Shown in pieces: positions 54,944 through 64,000 of a stretch of 64,000 nucleotides of DNA. Position numbers and translations under genes: made by a program. This DNA comes from Aestuariirhabdus haliotis (lineage in GTDB: Bacteria; Pseudomonadota; Gammaproteobacteria; Pseudomonadales; Aestuariirhabdaceae), in contig NZ_JAKSDZ010000002.1 in the NCBI RefSeq assembly GCF_023509475.1, forward strand, positions 1-64,000. The letters run 5' to 3'. Every line of letters begins with the position of its first letter. The first letter of the stretch is position 1. Under the pieces are notes generated by a model that made no database searches, had not been told where the DNA came from, and saw only the letters and a list, made by a program, of their open reading frames with translations.

Positions 54944-55885
54944 ATGACCTGGCACGCAACCTCATTGAACGCCACCGATCAACACAGTATTCCAGTATTT
55001 TCATGGGACCCTCCGAGCAACCCCAAGGGAGTCATTCAAATCACCCATGGCATGGCCGAACACAGCCAGCGTTATGCGGCCTTGGCCGCAGAACTTCAGG
55101 GTGCCGGGTTTGTTGTCATCACTCATGACCACCGCGGCCATGGTCTGGCGGCTCAGCCTCAAGGGCATTTCTGCGACAGTGATGGCTGGGAACGGGTCTG
55201 CGATGATTTGAGACAGGTTCATCAATGGGCTCAACGGCAGTTCCCTGACTTGCCGTTGATTCTGCTGGGTCACAGCATGGGCTCCTATATCAGCCTGGGC
55301 TATCTGATGCGAAACCCGCTGCCCCTCGCTGGCTGTGTGCTTTCTGGCTCCAATTATGGCTCGCCTGCTCTTTACAGGCTGGCCAGGATGATTGCCCGTA
55401 TCGAAAGGTGGCGCCTGGGGCCATCCGCCCCCAGCAAGGTGATGGACCGACTCGGATTCGGCGCTTTCAATCGGGCCTTTAAACCCAACCGGACGGAGTT
55501 TGACTGGCTATCGAGGGATCCGGATCAGGTGGATCGCTACATCGCTGACCCTCTGTGCGGTTTTCCCTGCAGTGCACAACTCTGGATCGACATGCTGGGA
55601 GGTCTACTGGAGATTACCGATCCCGCCCAACTGGCCAATGTACCCAACATTCCCTTGCATGTTATTGGAGGAAGTCGCGACCCGGTCAGCGCCCCCAACG
55701 GACTACCCGATCTATTCAAAGCCTTAAACAGCGATCAAAGAGACCGGGTGTCACTGAAACTCTATGAAGAGGCTCGTCATGAACTCCTCAACGAGTCTAA
55801 CCGGGACGAAGTCATTAACGAACTGCTGCAATGGATTGGCACAACGCTGGAAGATTCAAAGCAAGCTTCAACGCCATCCACTTGA
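54944..55885 (+). CDS. Alpha/beta hydrolase, monoacylglycerol-lipase-like
   Basis: A 313-residue serine hydrolase. The nucleophile is Ser111 in GHSMGS, the oxyanion region is THGMAEHSQRY, and the acid and base are probably Asp in GGSRDPVS and His in EARHELLNE. It resembles lysophospholipase/monoacylglycerol lipases of the Hydrolase_4 family and is cytoplasmic (no signal). It is divergent from fadD and 39 bp upstream of the MaoC gene on the same strand. The inferred role is to release or edit acyl chains for CoA activation. Confidence 0.87.
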   Translation: MTWHATSLNATDQHSIPVFSWDPPSNPKGVIQITHGMAEHSQRYAALAAELQGAGFVVITHDHRGHGLAAQPQGHFCDSDGWERVCDDLRQVHQWAQRQFPDLPLILLGHSMGSYISLGYLMRNPLPLAGCVLSGSNYGSPALYRLARMIARIERWRLGPSAPSKVMDRLGFGAFNRAFKPNRTEFDWLSRDPDQVDRYIADPLCGFPCSAQLWIDMLGGLLEITDPAQLANVPNIPLHVIGGSRDPVSAPNGLPDLFKALNSDQRDRVSLKLYEEARHELLNESNRDEVINELLQWIGTTLEDSKQASTPST

Positions 55886-55924
55886 TTACTGCAACCGCCG
55901 CTATCTGCCACAGGAGCCTATAAC

Positions 55925-56398
55925 GTGAAGACGCTAACTAACTACACCTTTGAGGAACTGGAGATCGGCTCCAGCGCCACTTTCGAGCGCACCCTGGAAG
56001 AACGGGATCTGGTCCTCTTTGCCGCAGTTTCTGGCGATGTTAATCCCCTGCACCTGGATCCGGAGTTTGCCAGCACGACCCAGTTTGGGGAGCGAATTGC
56101 CCACGGCGCCTGGTCCGGCTCCCTGATTTCAGCCGCCCTTGCTAACGTTATGCCCGGACCGGGTACTGTCTATCTGGGACAAAATCTGAAATTTCAGCGT
56201 CCGGTCAAGCTCGGAGATCGCTTAACCGTTCAGCTTGAAGTGAAAGAAAAAAAGGAGCGGCGCCACCAGGTGACTTTCATAACCCAAGTGGTCAACCAGG
56301 ACGGAAAAACCGTGGTCAGTGGCGAAGCCCAGGTCATGGCCCCAACGGAAAAAATGACACTCGAGGCACCCGTGCTGCCAGCGATTAGCATTGGCTAG
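55925..56398 (+). CDS. MaoC-like (R)-specific enoyl-CoA hydratase
   Basis: A 157-residue hotdog-fold protein with the hydratase-2 motif GDVNPLHLDPEFA and the catalytic Asp/His pair within it; FGERIAHGAWSGSLISA follows. It hydrates trans-2-enoyl-CoA to (R)-3-hydroxyacyl-CoA, linking beta-oxidation with polyhydroxyalkanoate or fatty-acid synthesis (PhaJ type). It starts at GTG with AGGAG eight bases upstream. The hydrolase gene precedes it, probably as one operon; a hairpin ends the unit. Confidence 0.88.
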   Translation: MKTLTNYTFEELEIGSSATFERTLEERDLVLFAAVSGDVNPLHLDPEFASTTQFGERIAHGAWSGSLISAALANVMPGPGTVYLGQNLKFQRPVKLGDRLTVQLEVKEKKERRHQVTFITQVVNQDGKTVVSGEAQVMAPTEKMTLEAPVLPAISIG

Positions 56399-56410
56399 CT
56401 TGCCTCTCGA

Positions 56411-56438
56411 GCCTGGTTGCCATATGAAGCAACCAGGC
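56411..56438. terminator. Hairpin between convergent maoC-like and rraA genes
   Basis: GCCTGGTTGC and GCAACCAGGC pair perfectly over 10 bp around an eight-base loop, 13 bp after the maoC-like stop and 15 bp before the rraA stop. There is no clear T tract in either direction, but the position between convergent genes suggests bidirectional termination. Confidence 0.6.
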
Positions 56439-56452
56439 ACACTCAAGCCCTG

Positions 56453-56941
56453 TTACTCCGGCATCGTCAAGGGTTCAGGCGAAACCACAATGCCGTTATT
56501 GTCGGCGTAGAGGTAGTCTCCCGGGCAGAAGGTCAAACCGGCGAAAGTGACCGGAATATCCACATCACCGATATCCCGCTTGTCGGTTTTCATGGGATGA
56601 ACACCGAGCGCTTGCACACCAATATCCGTCTCCGCGATCACATCAACATCGCGAATGCAGCCATACATGATAATACCCTGCCAGCCGTTAGCAGCGGCTT
56701 TTTCCGCCAGCATGTCACCCAGGCAAGCCCGGCGCATAGAACCACCGGCATCTACGACCATCACCTTACCCTGACCATCGGTATCAACCAGCTGTTTGAC
56801 CTTGGAATTGTCTTCGAAACATTTCACGGTAACGATCTGGCCACCAAAGGAGCGCTTACCGCCATAGTTGGTAAAAATAGGATCCGCAGCTTCAATCAAT
56901 TCCGGGTAGGCATCGCACAAATCGGGGGTTACGTACTGCAC
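56453..56941 (-). CDS. rraA: Ribonuclease E activity regulator RraA
   Basis: A 162-residue protein of the RraA/aldolase-like family. It binds the RNase E scaffold and masks degradation activity in E. coli. Signatures are [31 protein letters not shown], the GG loop [19 protein letters not shown] and [10 protein letters not shown]. Family members can also be oxaloacetate decarboxylase or HMG aldolase, which share the fold, but the N-terminus fits RraA. It starts at GTG with AGGAG seven bases before. It lies downstream of ppsA on the same strand. Confidence 0.93.
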   Translation of the reverse strand: MQYVTPDLCDAYPELIEAADPIFTNYGGKRSFGGQIVTVKCFEDNSKVKQLVDTDGQGKVMVVDAGGSMRRACLGDMLAEKAAANGWQGIIMYGCIRDVDVIAETDIGVQALGVHPMKTDKRDIGDVDIPVTFAGLTFCPGDYLYADNNGIVVSPEPLTMPE

Positions 56942-57015
56942 TCTATATCTCCTAAAAAGTAATGGGGCTGCTGCCGTCTCGAGCGGTCACCCGCTCAAGA
57001 CGGCGCGAAACCGAC

Positions 57016-59388
57016 TCAAGCTAATTCTTTGTCCGCCAGATAGAACCAGGTTTCCATCACCGAATCCGGATTCAGGGATACCGTATCGATTCCCTGCTCC
57101 ATCAACCACTTGGCCAGGTCGGGGTGATCCGAAGGACCCTGCCCGCAAATTCCAATGTATTTATCTGCTTTCTTGCAGGCAGCGATGGCATTGGCCAACA
57201 GGGCTTTTACGGCTTCGTTACGCTCATCAAACAGATGGGCGATGATGCCGGAATCCCGATCGAGGCCCAGAGTCAGCTGGGTCATATCATTGGAACCGAT
57301 GGAGAAGCCATCGAAATATTCCAGGAATTGCTCGGCCAGTAAGGCGTTAGCGGGCAGCTCGCACATCATGATCAGGCGCAAGCCGTTCTCACCACGCTTC
57401 AGACCCTGCTCTTCCAGCAGTTCGACAACGCGTTTGGCCTCACCGACCGTGCGTACAAAGGGCACCATCAGTTCAACATTGGTTAACCCCATCTCGTCAC
57501 GAACCCGTTTCATGGCACGACATTCGAGTGCGAAGCAATCGCGGAAGCTGTCAGAGATATAACGAGAAGCGCCGCGGAATCCGAGCATCGGATTTTCCTC
57601 TTCCGGCTCGTACAGGCGACCACCCACCAAATTAGCGTACTCATTGGATTTAAAGTCAGAGAGACGAACGATGACTTTCTTGGGCGCAAAGGCCGCGGCA
57701 ATGGTCGAAACACCCTCTACCAGCTTTTCAACGTAGAATTCGACAGGGTCGGGGTATCCTGCAATTCGACTATCTACATTCGCTTTGATGTCGGCGGGCA
57801 ACGCTTCGTAGTTGAGCAAAGCCTTGGGGTGCACGCCAATCATACGGTTGATAATGAATTCCAATCGCGCCAAACCGACCCCTTCATTGGGTATCGCCTG
57901 AAAATCAAAGGCGCGGTCCGGGTTGCCCACATTCATCATAATTTTGAAGGGCAACTCGGGCATCGAATCGACACTGTTTTTGCGTATATCAAAGGACAGT
58001 TGTCCCTCATAAATCAGACCAGTGTCACCCTCGGCACAGGACACCGTGACCGGTTGTCCATCAGACAGCTTGTCAGTCGCATCGCCGCAACCAACCACCG
58101 CCGGGATGCCCAGCTCTCGGGCGATAATAGCCGCATGGCAGGTACGCCCACCGCGATCGGTGACGATTGCTGAAGCGCGCTTCATGATCGGTTCCCAGTC
58201 AGGATCCGTCATATCAGTGACCAGAACATCTCCCGGCTGCACTCGGTCCATCTGGCTCAAATCATTGATAATCTTAACCGGACCACTGCCGATGCGCTGA
58301 CCAATGCTACGTCCCTCGACCAGCACAGAGCCGCGCTCTTTTAGCAGATAACGCTCCATGGTGGCCGCATGGCTGCGACTTTTAACGGTTTCCGGACGCG
58401 CCTGAACAATATAGAGCTGACCATCATCGCCATCGCGAGCCCATTCCACATCCATTGGCCGGCCGTAATGACGTTCGATGATCAGAGCCTGGCGAGACAA
58501 CTCTTCCACTTCGGCATCGGTGATGCAAAAACGCAGTCGATCGGCTTCATCAACATCGACGGTGTCAACGGAGCGCCCGGCACAGGCCTCAGCGCCATAC
58601 ACCATCTTGATCGCTTTGCTGCCCAGATTACGCCGTAAAATGGCTGGACGCTTCGCTTCCAATGTGGGTTTATGAACATAGAACTCATCCGGGTTAACGG
58701 CCCCCTGCACTACCGTCTCGCCCAAGCCGTAGGCGCCGGTAATAAAGACCACGTCCCGGAAACCCGATTCGGTATCAAGGGTAAAGAGTACGCCAGCCGC
58801 CCCGGTTTCACTGCGAACCATACGCTGAATACCCGCAGACAACGCCACCAATCGATGGTCGAAGCCCTGGTGAACGCGATAGGCAATCGCACGGTCATTG
58901 AACAGGGAGGCAAACACCTCCTTGACCGCGTGAATCACATTGTCGAAGCCGCGAATATTAAGGAAAGTTTCCTGCTGACCGGCAAAGGAGGCATCGGGCA
59001 GGTCTTCCGCGGTGGCCGAGGAGCGAACCGCTACGGCCAGGTTGTCATTCCCGTCTTGCAACGCGCTGAAAGCGGTTTGGATGGCCTGTTCCAGCTCGGG
59101 CTGAAACGGCTGGTCCATGATCCAACTGCGAATTTTGGCTCCGGCATCAGCCAGTGCATTTACGTCTTCAACATCCAGCTCGTCGAGCAGATCATGGATA
59201 CGTTGGTTAAGCCCACTATTTTCGAGAAATTCACGGTAAGCATCTGCTGTCGTGGCAAAACCGCCGGGGACACTGACCCCCGCATTCGACAGGTTACTGA
59301 TCATCTCTCCCAGAGAAGCATTCTTGCCACCGACGATTTCTACGTCGTTGGCACCAACAGTCTGCAAAGCTAGTACATAATCGGTCAA
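57016..59388 (-). CDS. ppsA: Phosphoenolpyruvate synthase
   Basis: A 790-residue gluconeogenic enzyme converting pyruvate and ATP to PEP, AMP and phosphate. N-terminal ATP-grasp domain: [15 protein letters not shown] and [23 protein letters not shown]. The swivelling phosphohistidine domain has [22 protein letters not shown] near residue 420, and the C-terminal PEP/pyruvate barrel ends with [12 protein letters not shown]. The start is taken as TTG 59388, with GGGAG eight bases upstream, giving MTDYVLAL; an ATG five codons earlier (59403) has no ribosome site. It is divergent from its regulator ppsR. Confidence 0.96.
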   Translation of the reverse strand: MTDYVLALQTVGANDVEIVGGKNASLGEMISNLSNAGVSVPGGFATTADAYREFLENSGLNQRIHDLLDELDVEDVNALADAGAKIRSWIMDQPFQPELEQAIQTAFSALQDGNDNLAVAVRSSATAEDLPDASFAGQQETFLNIRGFDNVIHAVKEVFASLFNDRAIAYRVHQGFDHRLVALSAGIQRMVRSETGAAGVLFTLDTESGFRDVVFITGAYGLGETVVQGAVNPDEFYVHKPTLEAKRPAILRRNLGSKAIKMVYGAEACAGRSVDTVDVDEADRLRFCITDAEVEELSRQALIIERHYGRPMDVEWARDGDDGQLYIVQARPETVKSRSHAATMERYLLKERGSVLVEGRSIGQRIGSGPVKIINDLSQMDRVQPGDVLVTDMTDPDWEPIMKRASAIVTDRGGRTCHAAIIARELGIPAVVGCGDATDKLSDGQPVTVSCAEGDTGLIYEGQLSFDIRKNSVDSMPELPFKIMMNVGNPDRAFDFQAIPNEGVGLARLEFIINRMIGVHPKALLNYEALPADIKANVDSRIAGYPDPVEFYVEKLVEGVSTIAAAFAPKKVIVRLSDFKSNEYANLVGGRLYEPEEENPMLGFRGASRYISDSFRDCFALECRAMKRVRDEMGLTNVELMVPFVRTVGEAKRVVELLEEQGLKRGENGLRLIMMCELPANALLAEQFLEYFDGFSIGSNDMTQLTLGLDRDSGIIAHLFDERNEAVKALLANAIAACKKADKYIGICGQGPSDHPDLAKWLMEQGIDTVSLNPDSVMETWFYLADKELA

Positions 59389-59416
59389 GGCGGGATCTCC
59401 CATGATGTGCAGATAG

Positions 59417-59429
59417 TGTGGTCACCACA
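59417..59429. promoter_or_regulatory. 13-bp palindrome in the ppsA/ppsR divergent region
   Basis: TGTGGT-C-ACCACA is a perfect 6+1+6 inverted repeat about 30 bp upstream of the chosen ppsA start, within the leader. A second, smaller palindrome (CCTGA, four bases, TCAGG) lies near 59471. These could be operators, but no matching regulator is known to me. Confidence 0.35.
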
Positions 59430-59607
59430 GGTTACTGCGGGTAGTCGACCACTGCAGGCGCCTGAGTATACCTGATGATTCAGGAATTTCACCCCGCACA
59501 GCAGAGCGTCAAAAGAAATCTTCGCCAAGCGACCTTAACCTTTGTAGATGCTGCCCATTTTACCTACCATGACGCTCTTGAATGTATCAGGCTTACTGAG
59601 GTAGCAA

Positions 59608-60426
59608 ATGAAACGACATGTGTATTTTATCTCCGACGGCACTGGCATCACGGCGGAGTCATTTGGTCAAAGTCTGCTCGCCCAGTTTGATCACGTAGAG
59701 TTTGATCGCGAAACCCTGCCTTACATAGACACACCAGAAAAAGCCACCGCCGTGGTTGAACAGATCAATGAGAGCGCGGCGCAGCAAGATATAACCCCTC
59801 TTGTTTTCAGCACGATCATCGACGAAAAGATCAGTGAAATTGTCTCCAAGGCCAACGCGCGTCATCAGGACATCTTTGCTACCTTCCTTGGACCGCTGGA
59901 AAAAGAGCTACAGATCCATTCTTCCCACGCCATCGGAAAGAAGCGGAAGATTGATGCCAATACCCAGTACTCGAAACGGATGGATGCCGTCCACTTTGCC
60001 CTGGATAACGATGACGGCGCCAGAACCCGTCACTATGACAAGGCAGATATCATATTGATCGGGGTTTCCCGTTGCGGTAAAACCCCGACCTGCCTCTACC
60101 TGGCCCTGCAATTTGGCATTCGAGCGGCCAACTACCCCATCACAGAAGAGGACATGGAAGACTTCAAATTGCCCTCCGCCCTGTTACCCTTTCGCGACAA
60201 GCTGTTCGGTCTGACAATTGAACCCGAGCGACTCATTGCTATCCGCAGCGAACGACGCCCCAATAGCCGCTATTCATCACCGCGCCAATGCCAGCTGGAG
60301 GTGGCCGAGGTGGAAAGGCTGCTCAACAAGGAACGTATTTCCTGCATCAACACGACCCACTTCTCGGTCGAAGAGATATCGACCCGCATCATTGCAGAAG
60401 CCGGTATTACCCGGCGCCTGAAGTAG
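59608..60426 (+). CDS. ppsR: PEP synthase regulatory protein (bifunctional kinase/pyrophosphorylase)
   Basis: A 272-residue DUF299 protein that inactivates PEP synthase by ADP-dependent phosphorylation of the threonine next to its catalytic histidine and reactivates it by phosphate-dependent removal. The P-loop [14 protein letters not shown] near residue 152 and the N-terminal [13 protein letters not shown] are diagnostic; the target Thr sits in GGRTCH of the adjacent ppsA product. GAGG lies seven bases before the ATG. Divergent placement from ppsA is the usual arrangement. Confidence 0.95.
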   Translation: MKRHVYFISDGTGITAESFGQSLLAQFDHVEFDRETLPYIDTPEKATAVVEQINESAAQQDITPLVFSTIIDEKISEIVSKANARHQDIFATFLGPLEKELQIHSSHAIGKKRKIDANTQYSKRMDAVHFALDNDDGARTRHYDKADIILIGVSRCGKTPTCLYLALQFGIRAANYPITEEDMEDFKLPSALLPFRDKLFGLTIEPERLIAIRSERRPNSRYSSPRQCQLEVAEVERLLNKERISCINTTHFSVEEISTRIIAEAGITRRLK

Positions 60427-60437
60427 CCAACAGTCGA

Positions 60438-62609
60438 CTAGCGGTGAGTTATTTTCCAGCAGCGATGAATTTTTGCATTCCGGGTAAAATCCGGATCCAG
60501 AGTTTGCGGACTGATCTCTTCCACTGCATAACGCTGCTCTAGCTCGGCATCGAGCTGGAAGCGGCGAAAGTTATTGGAAAAGTAGAGCACCCCATCGGCA
60601 GACAGGGAATTCATGGCCAGGTCCAGCAACTCGACATGGTCACGCTGCACATCAAACACGCCTTCCATCCGCTTGGAGTTGGAAAATGTGGGCGGGTCGA
60701 TAAACATCAGGTCGTAGGTGGCTTTGTTGTTTCGCATCCATTCCATGCAATCAGCCCGAACCAGCTCATGATTATCGCTGAAGCCATTGAGTGAAAGGTT
60801 TTTTCGTGCCCAATCCAGGTAAGTAGTCGACAGATCAACACTGGTTGATTGCACCGCTCCGCCGCGAGCGGCATGCACGGTTACCGCACCGGTGTAACAA
60901 AACAGATTCAGAAACCGTTTCCCCTGCGCTTCCTCGGCAATGCGCCGGCGGATAGGCCGGTGATCAAGGAATAGGCCGGTATCCAGATAATCGGTGAGAT
61001 TAACCAGCAGCCGGCAATCGTATTCGCTCACTTCCAGTTGCTGACCCTGACGATCACGGCGCTGGTATTGCTCGCTACCACTTTGCCGCTTGCGCTCTTT
61101 CAGCACCACTTTGGCCGGATCAATTTCCAGCGCCTCGGGAATGGCCGAGAGCAAATCACGTAAGCGCTGGGTAGCTTTTTCAGGGTCAATCGATTTCGGC
61201 GCCTGGTACTCCTGCACACAAACCCAATCACCATAGATGTCGATGGCGGCGGAGAACTCGGGCATATCCGCATCGTACACACGATAACAATCCAGTTGTT
61301 CACGGCGCACCCACTTACCGAGTTGACGACGATTCTTGCGTAAACGATTGGCCACCATTTGAGCATTATCATTAAGCTTCGCCGCTGGCGCAGGTTTGCC
61401 CTCAGAGGATCTTTCCTCCCCCCCCACAAACCATTGACTATCGATATCAAACATCAATAAGCGAGTCGGCAACGCGCCATTGAAATACTTGTACTGCTTT
61501 CTCGCTCGTATGCCCATCCGCTTGCCCAGCTCAGGATTACCGGTAAGCAGCGCGCCCTGCCATCCAACAAACTGCTCGCGCATGATGCGACCTAAATACT
61601 GGTACAGGTATAACAGGCTGGCCTCATCCCCAAGGCGCTCCCCGTAAGGAGGATTGGTCACCAGCAAGCCCTGCTCACTAGCCCCAGAGGGACGTTTCAG
61701 ACTCGCCAGCTCGGCACGCTCTAATGTCACTAGCTGTTCAACGCCAGCACGCTGCAAATTGTTACCCGCTCGCTGTAAAACAGCGACATCGGCCTCAAAT
61801 CCTGAAATCAGGATATTTCGAGCCTTACATTCCTCTATACCCCTGGTTCGACGATCTACAGCCTCTTTCAATAAACGTTTCCACAGCGCCGACACATGAC
61901 CCTGCCAGCCATGAAAACCAAAGCGTTCGCGGGCCAGCCCCGGTGCCGTATCGGTAGCGATCAGGGCAGCTTCGATCAACAGAGTCGCAGAACCGCACAT
62001 GGGGTCGACCAAACTGGCACCCCGGTTTGACAGATCCGGCCAGCCCGCTCGGTACAAAACCGCAGCCGCAAGGTTCTCCTTTAAGGGAGCAACTCCGGCC
62101 TCTTTACGGTAACCCCGCTGGTGCAAACTGTGCCCTGACAGGTCTATCGACAGGGTTCCCTGCCCCTTTGAGAGCAACAAATTGATTCTAATGTCCGGTT
62201 TTTTTCGATCGACGGTTGGACGTTCGCCGGTTTGATCTCGCACTCGATCAACAATTGCATCCTTGGCTTTCAATGCGCCGAAGTGGCTGTTATTGATGCC
62301 TTTGGCTTCCCCTTTACAGTCAATACGAAGCGAACCGGTGGGTGCCAAATGCTCTAACCAGTCAACCGACTGGACTCCCCGGTATAGGTCATCCCCGCTA
62401 TCGACCGGAAAGCGAGCCAGGCGCAGTAGAATTCGGTTGGCCAGACGCGACCATAAACAGCAGCGGTATGCCACTTCGACATCGCCTTGAAAAGAGACAC
62501 CGGCTACCGTCTCTTTCAGCGCCTGAGCCCCGAATGACTCCAGTTCCAGCATCAGTTGCGCTTCCAAGCCTTTAGGGCACGAAGCAAATAGGTCCAGAAC
62601 TTGTTTCAT
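60438..62609 (-). CDS. rlmKL: Bifunctional 23S rRNA methyltransferase RlmKL (m2G2445 and m7G2069)
   Basis: A 723-residue fusion of two SAM-dependent methyltransferases. The N-terminal RlmL half carries a THUMP domain (about 50-150), DPMCGSATLLIEAALIA and the NPPYGERLG catalytic motif; the C-terminal RlmK half has KRFLNLFCYTGAVTVHAARGGA and FIDPPTFSNSKRM. Length is close to the E. coli enzyme (702). The start chosen is the ATG at 62609 (MKQVLDLFASCPKG), preceded by AGGTAG; a start 19 codons earlier adds residues outside the family. It sits near rmf and pyrD, as in Pseudomonas. Confidence 0.95.
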   Translation of the reverse strand: MKQVLDLFASCPKGLEAQLMLELESFGAQALKETVAGVSFQGDVEVAYRCCLWSRLANRILLRLARFPVDSGDDLYRGVQSVDWLEHLAPTGSLRIDCKGEAKGINNSHFGALKAKDAIVDRVRDQTGERPTVDRKKPDIRINLLLSKGQGTLSIDLSGHSLHQRGYRKEAGVAPLKENLAAAVLYRAGWPDLSNRGASLVDPMCGSATLLIEAALIATDTAPGLARERFGFHGWQGHVSALWKRLLKEAVDRRTRGIEECKARNILISGFEADVAVLQRAGNNLQRAGVEQLVTLERAELASLKRPSGASEQGLLVTNPPYGERLGDEASLLYLYQYLGRIMREQFVGWQGALLTGNPELGKRMGIRARKQYKYFNGALPTRLLMFDIDSQWFVGGEERSSEGKPAPAAKLNDNAQMVANRLRKNRRQLGKWVRREQLDCYRVYDADMPEFSAAIDIYGDWVCVQEYQAPKSIDPEKATQRLRDLLSAIPEALEIDPAKVVLKERKRQSGSEQYQRRDRQGQQLEVSEYDCRLLVNLTDYLDTGLFLDHRPIRRRIAEEAQGKRFLNLFCYTGAVTVHAARGGAVQSTSVDLSTTYLDWARKNLSLNGFSDNHELVRADCMEWMRNNKATYDLMFIDPPTFSNSKRMEGVFDVQRDHVELLDLAMNSLSADGVLYFSNNFRRFQLDAELEQRYAVEEISPQTLDPDFTRNAKIHRCWKITHR

Positions 62610-62841
62610 TGGGGCTACCTGTAGAAAAGGGCGCATGATAAACCAGAGTCGCCGTGGGGGCGACAACGAAATACTGACATCAAACAGAGCGAATTACGTC
62701 ACAATTCCGATACAAAAGTTAACAGTACGGTTTGGCGGTTTCATTACTGAGACTTTCAGCGCATTTTTTGATCAATATTTGGCTACTATAGTCCCAAGTT
62801 AAACGCACACCGCACCACCAGACGAAAGGGAGACGGTATTT

Positions 62842-63129
62842 ATGAACAAAGTATCGCTCAGTATTACCCTGACAACGCTTTTGCTTACCTCCACTCAGCT
62901 TAACGCCGACACTCTGGATCTTAGCATTCCGTCAACACTCAATATGTCCACAATGCCCGAGATGCACAGCGTCCGAGACCTGTCGAAGCCCCTGACTAAT
63001 GGGATCGATCTCAATGAAAGTACCGGTGTCAGTATCGAGTACACTGCTATCGATAGCGATTACGATGTACAGGACCAACTCCTCGGGGATATCAAGCAAC
63101 TGCGATTAAAGCTCGTATCTACCTTTTAA
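62842..63129 (+). CDS. Small exported protein, unknown
   Basis: A 95-residue protein with a signal peptide (residues 1-22, cleavage likely after LNA) and a short acidic mature region with two similar DLS(I/K)P segments, no cysteines and no recognised domain. A clear ribosome site (AAGGGAGA) supports it. A TATAGT -10-like element is about 55 bp upstream. It lies between rlmKL (divergent) and rmf. Confidence 0.68.
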   Translation: MNKVSLSITLTTLLLTSTQLNADTLDLSIPSTLNMSTMPEMHSVRDLSKPLTNGIDLNESTGVSIEYTAIDSDYDVQDQLLGDIKQLRLKLVSTF

Positions 63130-63493
63130 TTTCAACAAGTTAGAAGGCTTTTATATCCAAGCACTCTAACTTATGAATTCACCTTTGAATAAGATCTTTA
63201 CAATTTATTCTTAATCGATTCTCGACAAGGCACAACGCTTTGCGATAGAAAGGTATTGCAGCCTTTAACACATAAAGGTTACAGCAAACCATCGAACTAA
63301 GGAGGCGATGGGCGCATCCAGCGACATTTAGTACTTCTTTCCCTTCCCCCATTCTGGATGCCTGATTTTCTGTGTTGTAAAAAGCCCTCCCCTGGAGGCA
63401 TACCGGTATTGTTTGTCGTTGCTTTGTAGATACCTATAACAATACCCGGCGTTGAAGCAGTTCTTACATTCATAAGCTGAGGCCCAAACAACC
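63130..63493. other. 364-bp rmf leader/promoter region
   Basis: The region upstream of rmf is AT-rich in its first part (63150-63250). No full sigma-70 promoter pair stood out. A seven-codon frame, 63308-63331, starts at ATG directly behind AAGGAGG and could be a leader peptide or chance; nothing else is seen. Confidence 0.5.
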
Positions 63494-63700
63494 ATGAAAA
63501 GACAGAAAAGAGATAAAACGGAACGTGCATTTGTAAAAGGATACAACACCGGTGTGACCGGAAAATCCAGAGACCAGTGTCCTCATGACGCGCTGGAAAT
63601 GCGACAAGCCTGGTTAACGGGTTGGCGGGAAGGCCGCTCTGATAACTGGGATGGCTTAACCGGCGTCTCTGGCGTACACCGGGTAGCGGATTTGCACTAA
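63494..63700 (+). CDS. rmf: Ribosome modulation factor (hibernation factor)
   Basis: A 68-residue basic protein that dimerises 70S ribosomes into inactive 100S particles in stationary phase. The MKRQKRDKTERAFVKGY start, the CPHDALEMRQAWLTGWREGR core and the length range are characteristic; it has about ten more C-terminal residues than E. coli RMF. GAGG lies 11 bases before the ATG, a somewhat long spacing. It is followed by an intrinsic terminator, then convergent pyrD. Confidence 0.95.
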   Translation: MKRQKRDKTERAFVKGYNTGVTGKSRDQCPHDALEMRQAWLTGWREGRSDNWDGLTGVSGVHRVADLH

Positions 63701-63726
63701 CTCCAGGCTCTTTCGTCAAGAATCAT

Positions 63727-63755
63727 AAAAAAGGGGCCCCTAAGGGCTCCTTTTT
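63727..63755 (+). terminator. Rho-independent terminator of rmf
   Basis: AAAAAAGGGGCCC, loop CTAA and GGGCTCCTTTTTT form a 13-bp stem with one G-U pair and T tract. The A tract means it could also act on the minus strand for pyrD. Confidence 0.88.
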
Positions 63756-63819
63756 CGTACCTGGGGTATTTGCTTTCTTTGGTACGACCTTTGTTACAGC
63801 AGAGTTTCAAGCCGTACTC

Positions 63820-64000
<181 letters not shown>

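Noticed and set aside
63297-63719. Antisense frame over rmf
   Set aside because: It is the shadow of rmf, whose sequence and terminator are unmistakable; the antisense frame has no recognised product.

Overview
The window is about 64 kb of gammaproteobacterial chromosome, almost entirely ordinary housekeeping and cell-envelope genes. Several gene groupings match, from memory, Pseudomonas-type order: tRNA-Ala beside a Pseudomonas-type gltX; tal, an RssC-like STAS protein, an RssB-like regulator, a PilZ protein and mlaA; fadD, an alpha/beta hydrolase and a MaoC protein; rraA, ppsA and ppsR; and rlmKL, rmf and pyrD. This suggests a member of the Pseudomonadales/Cellvibrionales/Oceanospirillales group, probably not Pseudomonas itself. 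I saw no insertion sequence, prophage, integrase or CRISPR array.

Layout. 0-8 kb: tRNA-Ala with a clear promoter, gltX, an AsnC/Lrp regulator with a class V PLP enzyme, prpE, and a DUF3422 membrane protein. 8-14 kb: a divergent EF-G paralogue, a periplasmic binding protein, glutaredoxin, gamma-glutamyltransferase, a deaminase and SirB2. 14-17 kb: a coupled three-gene membrane operon (DUF2157, DUF4401, GDYXXLXY). 17-21.5 kb: envelope genes, namely an LTA-synthase-like transferase and a sialidase-like protein overlapping a membrane protein. 21.6-26.3 kb: small unknown genes, dUTPase, RmuC and an enoyl-reductase-like enzyme.

26.5-41.8 kb is the distinctive part. A 3,992-residue autotransporter carries about 45 glycine-rich repeats and three unlike insertions. 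Divergent from it, across about 350 bp, is a single protein that fuses a 7TMR-DISM sensor, histidine kinase, receiver and AraC-type DNA-binding domain. I infer that the second may control the first; this pair is the best candidate for an undescribed system here.

42-64 kb: dusA, tal, a TerB-like protein, the RssC/RssB-like partner-switch pair, PilZ, mlaA, a long KAS III-like synthase, hrpA, fadD, hydrolase, maoC, rraA, ppsA/ppsR, rlmKL, a small exported protein, rmf, and the 3' end of pyrD running off the window edge.

Functional themes are translation and RNA (gltX, EF-G-like, dusA, hrpA, rraA, rlmKL, rmf), C3 and fatty-acid metabolism (prpE, ppsA/ppsR, fadD, MaoC, KAS III) and the cell envelope. 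All calls come from reading the sequence and family knowledge; no search was run.
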